Shown piece after piece: positions 8,129-15,636 of a stretch of DNA of 64,000 bases. Source of the stretch: Vibrio penaeicida. GTDB taxonomy: Bacteria; Pseudomonadota; Gammaproteobacteria; Enterobacterales; Vibrionaceae. The DNA lies in contig NZ_BFAQ01000028.1 in NCBI RefSeq assembly GCF_002933855.1, positions 124,001 through 188,000 on the forward strand, in the 5' to 3' direction. A model generated the notes under the pieces. It saw only the letters and a program-made list of their open reading frames with translations. It made no database searches and was not told the DNA's origin. How positions within the stretch are numbered: position 1 is the stretch's first letter; each line of letters begins with the position of its first letter. The position numbers and the translations under genes were made by a program.

Positions 8129-8683
8129 CTAGAATCCAGGATCCCAGTCAACTTCGATCCGTTGAGCTTCGCGATCAACTTGAATGATCACTTGCTCTTC
8201 AAGGAACGGAATTAATCGTTCCTTTTGGCCAAAAGCATCTTTTAGATTCGCTTTTACAACCAAAACATCGTTCGAGCCAGTTTCTAATAGGTCAACGACC
8301 TCACCAAGGTTATACCCTTTAGTGGTAATAACTTGCATACCGAACAATTCACGCCAGTAGAACTCATCTTCTGACAATTCAGGTAGAGAAGCGGGGTTTA
8401 TTGCAATTTCAAAATTGGTTAGTAGGTGAGCTTCCTCGCGGATCTCTAGACCTTCTAATTTACACACCATCCCTTTGTTATGGCGCTTCCAGCTTTCAAC
8501 TTTGCATTCCACCCAATCACCCTTTTGTTTAATAAACCAAGGGCTATAGTCAAAAATACTTTCAGCATTGTCTGTGTAGGAGAAAACCTTAAGCCAGCCA
8601 CGAATGCCGTAAGAAGCACCAAACTTACCTACAACAATTTTCTCGACTTGCTCGCTCATTGTTTCTTTATCCTTCATCGACAT
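8129..8683 (-). CDS. rimM: Ribosome maturation factor RimM
   Basis: RimM helps assemble the head of the 30S subunit and binds S19. The 184-residue product has the N-terminal RimM beta barrel (VGKFGASYGIRGWLKV) and a C-terminal PRC-barrel domain (EFYWRELFGMQV ... PFLEEQVI). Three in-frame ATGs are possible. The first at 8683 gives a length close to the family average, but the internal one at MSEQVEK would also leave the domain intact, so the start is not certain. It sits 25 bases after rpsP. Confidence 0.95.
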   Translation of the reverse strand: MSMKDKETMSEQVEKIVVGKFGASYGIRGWLKVFSYTDNAESIFDYSPWFIKQKGDWVECKVESWKRHNKGMVCKLEGLEIREEAHLLTNFEIAINPASLPELSEDEFYWRELFGMQVITTKGYNLGEVVDLLETGSNDVLVVKANLKDAFGQKERLIPFLEEQVIIQVDREAQRIEVDWDPGF

Positions 8684-8708
8684 AAACTAATTATCTTCTT
8701 TAAAAGAA

Positions 8709-8957
8709 TTAAGCCGCTTTTTGAGCGTCTTTAACTAGCTTAGCTACGCGGTCAGAAACAGTCGCGCCTTGACCAACCCAATGGTTAACGCGATCTAGGT
8801 CTAGACGTAGACCTTCTTCTTGACCTTGAGCAGTAGGGTTAAAGAAACCCACTTTCTCGATGAAACGGCCAGTTGCAGCTTTGCGGCTGTCCGCTACTAC
8901 GATTTGATAGAATGGACGCTTCTTCGCGCCGTGACGTGCCAAACGAATGGTTACCAT
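8709..8957 (-). CDS. rpsP: 30S ribosomal protein S16
   Basis: S16 is a primary-assembly protein of the 30S body. The 82-residue chain begins MVTIRLARHGAKKRPFYQIV, the invariant start of the family, and has the following DSR..GRFIE segment. An AGGAC ribosome-binding site precedes the ATG. It is the first gene of the operon. A promoter and a leader hairpin are visible upstream at 9053-9080 and 8992-9027. Confidence 0.98.
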   Translation of the reverse strand: MVTIRLARHGAKKRPFYQIVVADSRKAATGRFIEKVGFFNPTAQGQEEGLRLDLDRVNHWVGQGATVSDRVAKLVKDAQKAA

Positions 8958-8991
8958 GTCGTCCTCTTTGCTTTCTCAAAAATAAATATAA

Positions 8992-9027
8992 CCCCATCAA
9001 CTCCTCCTATTACCGAGGAATTTGGGG
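8992..9027 (-). promoter_or_regulatory. Stem-loop in the rpsP operon leader
   Basis: On the - strand, between the predicted promoter and the rpsP ribosome-binding site, the RNA can pair CCCCA with TGGGG and CCTC with GAGG, forming an interrupted hairpin of about 36 nt. There is no T-run, so it is not a simple terminator. It could be a translational operator for an S16-operon protein, but I do not recognise a described motif. Confidence 0.4.
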
Positions 9028-9052
9028 TCTCGTGCCAAAATAAAGCTCCGGA

Positions 9053-9080
9053 ATTTTACTCTTATTACTAGTCATTGCAA
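9053..9080 (-). promoter_or_regulatory. Predicted sigma-70 promoter of the rpsP operon
   Basis: On the - strand a TTGCAA -35 box (9075-9080) and a TAAAAT -10 box (9053-9058) are separated by 16 bp. Transcription would start about 90 bases before the rpsP ATG, leaving room for the leader hairpin. Confidence 0.55.
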
Positions 9081-9186
9081 GGCTTTTAGCTATTTTTTCA
9101 CCACATGAATACGCGACATTTTTATGTGAGCGCGATAACAACTTGAAAAAATACTGACCTCGCATTGGTTTTGTTTAGCATAAAAG

Positions 9187-9221
9187 TAAAAAAAGGAAGC
9201 AAATTCATTCGCTTCCTTTTT
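9187..9221 (-). terminator. Terminator of ffh
   Basis: GGAAGC and GCTTCC arms enclose a 10-base loop, with A and T tracts on both sides, 17 bases past the ffh stop on the - strand. It probably works in both directions, but only ffh reads into it. Confidence 0.8.
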
Positions 9222-9237
9222 CATATAACAGCTATTG

Positions 9238-10623
9238 CTATCGACCGAACGGATTAAACCCTCCGCCCGCGCCTCCCATTCCACCCATCATACCTTGCAT
9301 ATTTCTCATCATGCCTTTCATGCCACCCTTCTGCATTTTTTTCATCATCTTCTGCATTTGAGTGAATTGCTTCAGCATGCGATTAACGTCTTGTACTTGG
9401 GTACCCGAGCCCGAAGCGATACGCTTTTTACGTGAACCTTTAATGATTTCTGGGCGCTGACGCTCTTTCATGGTCATGGAATTAATGATGGCTTCCATTT
9501 GCTTGAACATCTTGTCGTCTACTTTATCTTTCACGTTATCTGGTAGTTGGGACATGCCTGGCAACTTGTCCATCATTCCCATCATGCCGCCCATGTTCTG
9601 CATCTGACCAAGCTGCTCACGGAAATCTTCCAAATCAAAGCCTTTTTTCTCTTTGAATTTCTTTGCCAGTTTTTCCGCTTTGTCTTGGTCAACATTGCGC
9701 TGTAAATCTTCGATAAGTGACAGTACGTCACCCATTCCCAAAATACGAGATGCGACACGATCAGGGTGGAATGCTTCTAGAGCATCGGTTTTTTCACCCA
9801 CACCCAAGAATTTAATTGGCTTGCCTGTGATATGGCGGACAGATAACGCTGCACCACCACGCGCATCACCATCTACTTTCGTTAAGATAACACCCGTCAA
9901 TGGAAGCGCGTCGCCAAAGGCTTTTGCTGTGTTCGCCGCATCTTGACCTGTCATCGCATCAACAACAAACAAGGTTTCAACTGGTGTGATGGCAGAATGA
10001 AGTTCTTGGATTTCTTCCATCATTTCATGATCGACAGCGAGGCGACCCGCAGTATCGACGACAAGAACGTCATAGAATTTTTTCTTCGCATGATCGATAG
10101 CGGCATTGGCAATATCGATAGGCTTTTGGTCTGCCGAAGATGGGAAGAAATCAACGCCAACATCACTGGCTAACGTTTCAAGCTGCTTTATCGCGGCTGG
10201 GCGATATACATCCGCAGAAACGACCAATACTTTCTTCTTGTCGCGCTCGGTCAGTAGCTTAGAGAGTTTACCGACACTGGTGGTTTTACCAGCACCTTGT
10301 AAACCCGCCATCAAAATCACAGCAGGAGGTTGAGCCGCAAGGTTAAGAGCCTCGTTCGACTCTCCCATCACGGCTTCTAGTTCACTCTGAACTATCTTGA
10401 TGAACTCTTGGCCTGGTGTCAGAGATTTAGAAACTTCAACACCGACCGCGCCTTCTTTCACGCGTTTTACGAAATCTCGAACGACAGGAAGTGCAACATC
10501 GGCTTCAAGCAGAGCCATTCGCACTTCACGTAGTGTGTCTTTGATATTATCTTCGGTCAGTCGACCTTTACCGCTGATATTTTTCAGCGTACTGGATAGT
10601 CTATCCGTTAAATTCTCAAACAT
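9238..10623 (-). CDS. ffh: Signal recognition particle protein Ffh (SRP54)
   Basis: Ffh binds 4.5S RNA and the signal sequences of nascent inner-membrane proteins, and docks on FtsY to deliver them to the translocon. The 461-residue chain has an N-terminal four-helix domain, a GTPase domain with GLQGAGKTT (about residue 107), DTAGR and TKVDGDARGG, and a C-terminal M domain very rich in methionine and glycine, ending GGGFNPFGR. Length and motifs are normal. It is divergent from ypjD, with about 170 bases between them that hold a remnant of the TATACCCAAG repeat. Confidence 0.98.
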   Translation of the reverse strand: MFENLTDRLSSTLKNISGKGRLTEDNIKDTLREVRMALLEADVALPVVRDFVKRVKEGAVGVEVSKSLTPGQEFIKIVQSELEAVMGESNEALNLAAQPPAVILMAGLQGAGKTTSVGKLSKLLTERDKKKVLVVSADVYRPAAIKQLETLASDVGVDFFPSSADQKPIDIANAAIDHAKKKFYDVLVVDTAGRLAVDHEMMEEIQELHSAITPVETLFVVDAMTGQDAANTAKAFGDALPLTGVILTKVDGDARGGAALSVRHITGKPIKFLGVGEKTDALEAFHPDRVASRILGMGDVLSLIEDLQRNVDQDKAEKLAKKFKEKKGFDLEDFREQLGQMQNMGGMMGMMDKLPGMSQLPDNVKDKVDDKMFKQMEAIINSMTMKERQRPEIIKGSRKKRIASGSGTQVQDVNRMLKQFTQMQKMMKKMQKGGMKGMMRNMQGMMGGMGGAGGGFNPFGR

Positions 10624-10742
10624 TACTTATTCGCCTAATCAATGCGATACTTTGCCGCGAGTATACAATATACGCACACGGGTGTCTGTCTTCTGTGTTA
10701 TGAATCCTTGAAGTGACTTCAGTATCTATGCTATGAACTTGC

Positions 10743-10758
10743 AGGTCACTTGGGTATA
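10743..10758. repeat. Solitary right end of a TATACCCAAG element
   Basis: AGGTCACTTGGGTATA at this place is identical to the right terminus of the two 266-bp elements, but no left end or hairpin is found nearby. It is therefore a decayed or truncated copy. Its last bases form TATAAT (10755-10760), which could act as a -10 box for ypjD, although no well-spaced -35 box is present. Confidence 0.7.
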
Positions 10759-10791
10759 ATCCCTTATTCTGACAGTAAAATTGTGGAAACC

Positions 10792-11586
10792 ATGGAAAAT
10801 TTGATTGCGGTTATAGCTGTTATTCTTTATTTCTTGGCCGTCGCGACCATCGTTCCAGGCCTTGCTAATCAAACAGGTATTAAAACGCGTACCGTATTTG
10901 TCAGCGCTCTTTTAGCTTTGGTTTTCCATGCTTGGCTTCTTAGCGATCTTATCTTCGACGGTTCAGGGCAAAACCTCAGTATTCTCAATGTAGCTTCTCT
11001 CATCAGCTTTATAATTTCACTGGTGATGAGCGCCTCCATGTTCAAAACACGTTTATGGTTTTTGCTCCCAGTAGTTTACGGATTTTCAGCAATAAATTTA
11101 TCTGCTGCCACATTTTTGCCAAGTGCCTACATTACGCATTTAGAAAACGACCCAAAGCTTTTGATCCATATTTCTTTAGCGTTGTTTTCATACTCAACGT
11201 TAACTATCGCTGCGCTTTACGCCCTGCAGCTAGCATGGCTGGATCACAAACTCAAAGCAAAAAAAGCCCTAGCCATTAACCCTAATCTTCCTCCATTAAT
11301 GATGGTGGAAAGACAACTTTTCAAGATCATTTTGATTGGAACTGTACTCTTATCGGCAACATTGCTGACAGGCTATGTATTTGTTCAAGACATGTTCACA
11401 CAAGGTAAAGCACACAAGGCTATTTTGTCTTTTATCGCTTGGATTATCTATACCGTGCTTTTGTGGGGACACTATCAGCAAGGCTGGCGTGGAAAAAAAG
11501 TGACTTGGTTTGCAGTAAGTGGTGCGACACTGCTCACTCTTGCGTACTTTGGAAGCCGCTTTGTGCGAGAGATCATTCTTAGCTGA
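10792..11586 (+). CDS. ypjD: Inner membrane protein YpjD, CcsA/cytochrome c assembly family
   Basis: The 264-residue protein is almost entirely hydrophobic, with about eight membrane segments, and belongs to the CcsA/CcmC-like cytochrome c assembly (heme-handling) superfamily. In E. coli, YpjD sits in the same place, between ffh and corB. The start is set at ATG 10792 (MENLIAVIAV). An upstream TTG at 10750 lies inside a repeat remnant and has no ribosome-binding site. A basic, Trp-rich loop (GHYQQGWRGKKVTWF) lies near the C-terminus. The substrate is unknown. A role in heme or thiol transfer is inferred from the superfamily only. Confidence 0.9.
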   Translation: MENLIAVIAVILYFLAVATIVPGLANQTGIKTRTVFVSALLALVFHAWLLSDLIFDGSGQNLSILNVASLISFIISLVMSASMFKTRLWFLLPVVYGFSAINLSAATFLPSAYITHLENDPKLLIHISLALFSYSTLTIAALYALQLAWLDHKLKAKKALAINPNLPPLMMVERQLFKIILIGTVLLSATLLTGYVFVQDMFTQGKAHKAILSFIAWIIYTVLLWGHYQQGWRGKKVTWFAVSGATLLTLAYFGSRFVREIILS

Positions 11587-11685
11587 TTTATACTTGCTTT
11601 TCTTTTTCAACCACTCTAAAAAGTTTGAGAAGACCGCTTTTGCTCATTACTTCACCAATTCAGTAATATAAGGACAGTTACAACT

Positions 11686-12951
11686 TTGGATGATATATCA
11701 ACGGGCGTTTTATTTGCCCTGCTGGCGGTGCTGATCGTCATTTCCGGTTACTTTTCTGGTTCTGAAACTGGAATGATGTCGCTCAACAGATACCGTCTTA
11801 AACACCTGTCTAAAGAAGGACATAAAGGTGCTCGCCGAGTTGAGAAACTACTGGATCGTCCAGACCGATTGATCGGTCTGATTCTGATTGGTAACAACCT
11901 AGTCAATATTCTCGCGTCTGCAATCGCAACTATCTTAGGAATGCGCTTATATGGTGATTTAGGGGTTGCGATAGCCACAGGTGCGCTAACTCTAGTCGTC
12001 CTTGTCTTTGCAGAAGTCACACCAAAGACTCTTGCTTCTCTTTACCCTGAAAAAGTCTCCTACGCCAGTTCTGTTGTGCTGACTTTACTGATGAAAGTAC
12101 TGTCACCATTAGTATTACTCGTTAACTTCATTACTAACGGGTTCTTGCGTATCCTTGGCATAAGAGCCAAACACGGCGACGATGATCATTTGAGTTCTGA
12201 AGAGCTCCGAACTGTGGTGAATGAAGCTGGCGGGCTGATTCCTCGCCGACACCAAGACATGCTGATTTCGATTCTAGATTTGGAACACGTTACAGTAAAT
12301 GACATCATGGTGCCTCGTAATGAGATTACTGGTATCGACATTAACGACGATTGGAAATCTATCGTTCGTCAGCTAACGCATTCACCTCATGGCAGAGTTG
12401 TTCTCTACCGAGACCAAATTGACGAAGTCGTAGGAATGCTCAGGCTGAGAGAATCTTACCGTCTGATGCTAGACAAGAATGAATTCACCAAAGAAACCCT
12501 CTTAAGGGCCGCTGATGAAGTGTATTTCATTCCTGAAGCGACGCCATTGAATGTTCAATTACTTAAATTCCAACGAAACAAAGAGCGTATTGGTCTGATC
12601 GTAAATGAATACGGTGACATCATCGGCTTGATTACACTTGAAGATATTCTAGAAGAGATCGTCGGTGAATTTACCACCTCTATGGCACCGAGCCTTTCTG
12701 AAGAAATTACGCCACAAAATGACGGAAGTTTCTTAATTGAAGGTAGCGCCAATATCAGGGATATCAACAAGGGATTGAGCTGGGAACTTCCAACCGATGG
12801 TCCAAGAACATTAAACGGGCTAATCCTAGAGCACCTTGAGGATATTCCCGAAAGCCAGTTAAGCATTCAAGTTGCAAGCCACCCAATGGAAATTATTGAT
12901 TTTACTGAGAACAAAATAAAACTGGTCAAAGTTTATCCTTCTCATCAGTAG
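11686..12951 (+). CDS. corB: CNNM/CBS-domain membrane protein CorB
   Basis: This is a 421-residue member of the CNNM/CorB family, implicated in Mg2+ and Co2+ transport. An N-terminal DUF21 membrane domain (about residues 5-190) has three to four helices and the SGSETGMMSLN motif. Two CBS domains follow (about 205-325, with VPRNEITGI and LITLEDILEEIVGE), then a CorC/HlyC C-terminal domain. The TTG at 11686 is used as the start because it follows an AAGGAC site and no ATG in frame precedes the first helix. It lies 99 bases after ypjD, and the E. coli order ffh-ypjD-corB is kept. Confidence 0.94.
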   Translation: MDDISTGVLFALLAVLIVISGYFSGSETGMMSLNRYRLKHLSKEGHKGARRVEKLLDRPDRLIGLILIGNNLVNILASAIATILGMRLYGDLGVAIATGALTLVVLVFAEVTPKTLASLYPEKVSYASSVVLTLLMKVLSPLVLLVNFITNGFLRILGIRAKHGDDDHLSSEELRTVVNEAGGLIPRRHQDMLISILDLEHVTVNDIMVPRNEITGIDINDDWKSIVRQLTHSPHGRVVLYRDQIDEVVGMLRLRESYRLMLDKNEFTKETLLRAADEVYFIPEATPLNVQLLKFQRNKERIGLIVNEYGDIIGLITLEDILEEIVGEFTTSMAPSLSEEITPQNDGSFLIEGSANIRDINKGLSWELPTDGPRTLNGLILEHLEDIPESQLSIQVASHPMEIIDFTENKIKLVKVYPSHQ

Positions 12952-12962
12952 TAAATAAATGT

Positions 12963-12990
12963 CCGCCCTGATGATTCAGGGCGTTTCTCT
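12963..12990 (+). terminator. Terminator of the ypjD-corB unit
   Basis: CGCCCTG and CAGGGCG arms with a 6-base loop begin 12 bases past the corB stop, followed by TTTCTCT. Confidence 0.75.
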
Positions 12991-13166
12991 CGCGCAAAAC
13001 CATTCTTATGACTCCAACTTACCTTCACCTCAGATTCAAAAGTGAGAATTACGCTCCTTTAATTTTCCATGATTATGAATAGCGTGAACAAACACTCAAT
13101 TCAAAGTTGTCTTTCAAGCTAGCTTTTCTAGACACGTGTCGCTTTATTGCAAAGGAGAAGCTTAAC

Positions 13167-14402
13167 ATGGCACTATCGACGGACAACATTTCAGCTCAAA
13201 TTACAGCTCTCAAAAAGCAGCTTCAAATCGAACTTCCTGATTATCAGCAAAAATTTGAAGAAGTAGCAGAAGCATTGAAGTCAGAAGTCGCTCGAATTAA
13301 AGATGAAGAGATGAATGGTCACTCGGTGCCCATATATCAATATTCAGACATCGAGAGTGGCTTCAATGAACAGCAGTGCTTTAAGATTCAACGGGCCGGT
13401 TGCGTTGTCATCCGAGGTGTTTTGCCGGGAAGCGAAGTGACCGAGCACAATACTGCTTTGGAGCGCTACATTATTAAAAATGGTTACTACGACCATACCC
13501 CAAAGGTTGAAGATAATTATTTCAGCCAGTTGAAGTCAGATAAACCTCAGATTTTTGGTCTCTATTGGTCTAAAGCTCAAGTTTGGGCTCGTCAGCATCA
13601 GAATATGGCGAAGCTTCGCAGTCATCTCAATCGGCTATGGGAGTTTGAACATGAAGGGCAGAAAGAGTTTAATCCAGATTTGGAAGTGAGCTATGCAGAC
13701 CGAGTTAGACGCCGAAGCCCAGGTGATACCTCACTGGGTCTATCACCTCATGTCGATTCCGGTTCCATCGAGCGTTGGTTAGAACCCAATTATCGTCAGG
13801 TTTATCGCAATGTTTTCAATGGTCAATGGAAAGAATATCAGGCATTTGATGCTAGACATCGCATCGCCGTTGAAGAATTTAATTCATCGGCTGTTTGCAG
13901 TGTATTCAGAACCTTTCAAGGCTGGGTAGCCTTAACACCACAAGGTGCCGGAGACGGTACATTGCAGCTTATACCTACAACCGTTTCCATGCCTTACATG
14001 CTGTTAAGAGCGCTGCAAGATGATATTAAAGAAGATGATTTATGTGGGGCTCAGCCAGGTCGAGCGCTAACTGTAAACAAGAAATGGCATGACCTATTAC
14101 TTCAAGGTTTAGTTAGCATCCCAAAGATGGAGCCTGGTGATACTGTGTGGTGGCACCCAGATACCGTGCACGCTGTAGAAGATAAGCACTCTGGAAATGG
14201 CTACAGCAATGTCTTGTTTATTGGTGCTGCTCCAGACTGTGAGAAAAACCGACGATTTCAATCAAAACAAAAAGACGCTTTTCTCGCCGGTAGAAGTTGC
14301 CCCGACTTTTCACCAGAAGATCATGAAATCAGTTATCAAAATCGAGCCACTCTAGAAGATTTAACGGATCTCGGAAAACGTCAGATGGGATTCATAAAGT
14401 AA
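13167..14402 (+). CDS. ybiU: YbiU-family protein (DUF1479), probable Fe(II)/2-oxoglutarate oxygenase fold
   Basis: A 411-residue cytosolic protein of the YbiU/DUF1479 family. An ATG at 13167 behind a strong AAAGGAG is the start; a longer reading from 13107 has no such site. The central SPHVDSGS (about residue 196) and the downstream WWHPDTVHAVE (about residue 330) give an H-x-D ... H triad, the iron ligands expected of 2-oxoglutarate-dependent oxygenases. The substrate is unknown. It stands alone between the corB terminator and the convergent luxS terminator. Confidence 0.9.
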   Translation: MALSTDNISAQITALKKQLQIELPDYQQKFEEVAEALKSEVARIKDEEMNGHSVPIYQYSDIESGFNEQQCFKIQRAGCVVIRGVLPGSEVTEHNTALERYIIKNGYYDHTPKVEDNYFSQLKSDKPQIFGLYWSKAQVWARQHQNMAKLRSHLNRLWEFEHEGQKEFNPDLEVSYADRVRRRSPGDTSLGLSPHVDSGSIERWLEPNYRQVYRNVFNGQWKEYQAFDARHRIAVEEFNSSAVCSVFRTFQGWVALTPQGAGDGTLQLIPTTVSMPYMLLRALQDDIKEDDLCGAQPGRALTVNKKWHDLLLQGLVSIPKMEPGDTVWWHPDTVHAVEDKHSGNGYSNVLFIGAAPDCEKNRRFQSKQKDAFLAGRSCPDFSPEDHEISYQNRATLEDLTDLGKRQMGFIK

Positions 14403-14404
14403 GA

Positions 14405-14432
14405 ATAAAAAGCCCGCAACATCAGCGGGCTT
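14405..14432 (-). terminator. Terminator of the gshA-luxS operon (shared with ybiU)
   Basis: AGCCCGC and GCGGGCT arms enclose a 7-base loop between the ends of ybiU and luxS. On the - strand the stem is followed by TTTTTAT, so it mainly serves luxS, though it may also stop ybiU transcripts. Confidence 0.8.
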
Positions 14433-14482
14433 ACACGTATATCTTGAAGTTATTTATTTTCAATGAATAGAGAACTAAGCCC

Positions 14483-15001
14483 TTACTTGATGCTGAGTTC
14501 TTTTAACATTGACTCTGGCAACGCCAGTTCATCGTTTTTATTTACAGCAATACCAGCATCGATAATCGCAGTCGCAATCGCTTTTGCTTCATCAAGGGAG
14601 TGCATGTCTGCAGTCCCACACTGATACTCATTCAATTCTGGAATTTGATTTTGGCTCTCTACCTTCAGCACATCTTTCATTGCTGCTAGCCAAGCTTCTG
14701 CTACTTGAGATTCTGTTGGCGTACCAATGAGACTCATGTAGAAACCGGTACGACAGCCCATTGGAGAAATATCGATAATTTCCACATTAGAACCATTCAA
14801 ATGCGCACGCATGAAACCAGCATAAAGGTGCTCTAACGTATGTATGCCTCGCTCTGAAAGAATGTCTTTGTTAGGCGCGGTGAATCGCAAATCAAACACA
14901 GTGATCGTATCCCCTTTTGGTGTCTGCATGGTTTTCGCCACGCGAACCGCAGGAGCGTTCATCTTAGTGTGATCAACGGTGAAACTATCTAGTAATGGCA
15001 T
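14483..15001 (-). CDS. luxS: S-ribosylhomocysteine lyase LuxS
   Basis: LuxS cleaves S-ribosylhomocysteine to homocysteine and DPD, the precursor of autoinducer AI-2, in the activated methyl cycle. The 172-residue protein has the Fe2+/Zn2+ ligands H54, H58 (HTLEH) and C128 and the catalytic-type C83 in the MGCRTGFYM motif. It lies 24 bases after the lipoprotein gene, which itself follows gshA by 5 bases. The three are therefore probably transcribed together, linking AI-2 and homocysteine production to glutathione synthesis. Confidence 0.98.
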   Translation of the reverse strand: MPLLDSFTVDHTKMNAPAVRVAKTMQTPKGDTITVFDLRFTAPNKDILSERGIHTLEHLYAGFMRAHLNGSNVEIIDISPMGCRTGFYMSLIGTPTESQVAEAWLAAMKDVLKVESQNQIPELNEYQCGTADMHSLDEAKAIATAIIDAGIAVNKNDELALPESMLKELSIK

Positions 15002-15025
15002 CGGATAAATTCCTTGTTATATCGG

Positions 15026-15631
15026 TTAAAAAAACCAGCTCCTGCTGCTTTCCAACTCGTCTTTACATTGTTTAAGTTGCCAGCCATAATTTTTTGCTTG
15101 CTGCTCGACTTTTCGGGCAACTTTTTTAAGCGATGGTTTGCTGGCATAGGTCTTGCGCTTATAACCGCCGCGACCTTCGTGATAAGCTAAATATTGATTA
15201 TAGGCATCCCATTTTGAAACGCCCAATTGTCGCTGGGTTTCGTGAGTATACCAACCTACGAACATAATGGAATCATCGAAATTCGTTCTTGACCCACCAT
15301 GATTGGTCGCTTTTTGAAAGTCACTCCATGCAGGATCTTGAGCTTGCGCGTAACCGTACGCACTACTCACTCTACCCCAAGGAATAAACCCTAATAAATA
15401 ATCTTTTGGTGGTCTGGCATCGTGGATAAAACTGCTTTCTTGCTTAATAAAAGCCATGGCAACATGAACAGGGGTTCCCCATTCGTCTTCCATATCTTTA
15501 GCGTCATCATACCAGCTTGGTTTCTCTTTAAAGATATCGCACAAGTTGTGCTGTTTCTTAGGAGGTGCGGTAGCGCATCCCATGAGTACAGAGCTGGTCA
15601 ATATAACCAATAACAGCGGTTTCATCTTCAT
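15026..15631 (-). CDS. Transglycosylase-like (SLT-fold) lipoprotein
   Basis: The 201-residue product has a lipoprotein signal peptide with the lipobox MGC at about residue 19. The mature part resembles lysozyme-like SLT transglycosylases. The segment AMAFIKQESSF has the glutamate expected of the catalytic ES pair, and YGYAQAQDPAW and YNQYLAYHEGRGGY match the later family motifs. It probably acts on, or binds, peptidoglycan from the inner face of the outer membrane. It overlaps no neighbour and is sandwiched between gshA (5 bases) and luxS (24 bases). I infer the function from the fold only; no gene name is recognised with confidence. Confidence 0.85.
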   Translation of the reverse strand: MKMKPLLLVILTSSVLMGCATAPPKKQHNLCDIFKEKPSWYDDAKDMEDEWGTPVHVAMAFIKQESSFIHDARPPKDYLLGFIPWGRVSSAYGYAQAQDPAWSDFQKATNHGGSRTNFDDSIMFVGWYTHETQRQLGVSKWDAYNQYLAYHEGRGGYKRKTYASKPSLKKVARKVEQQAKNYGWQLKQCKDELESSRSWFF

Positions 15632-15636
15632 TCGTT

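Noticed and set aside
9235..9435. His-rich 66-codon frame opposite the ffh C-terminus
   Set aside because: It is the antisense image of the Met/Gly-rich M domain of Ffh.
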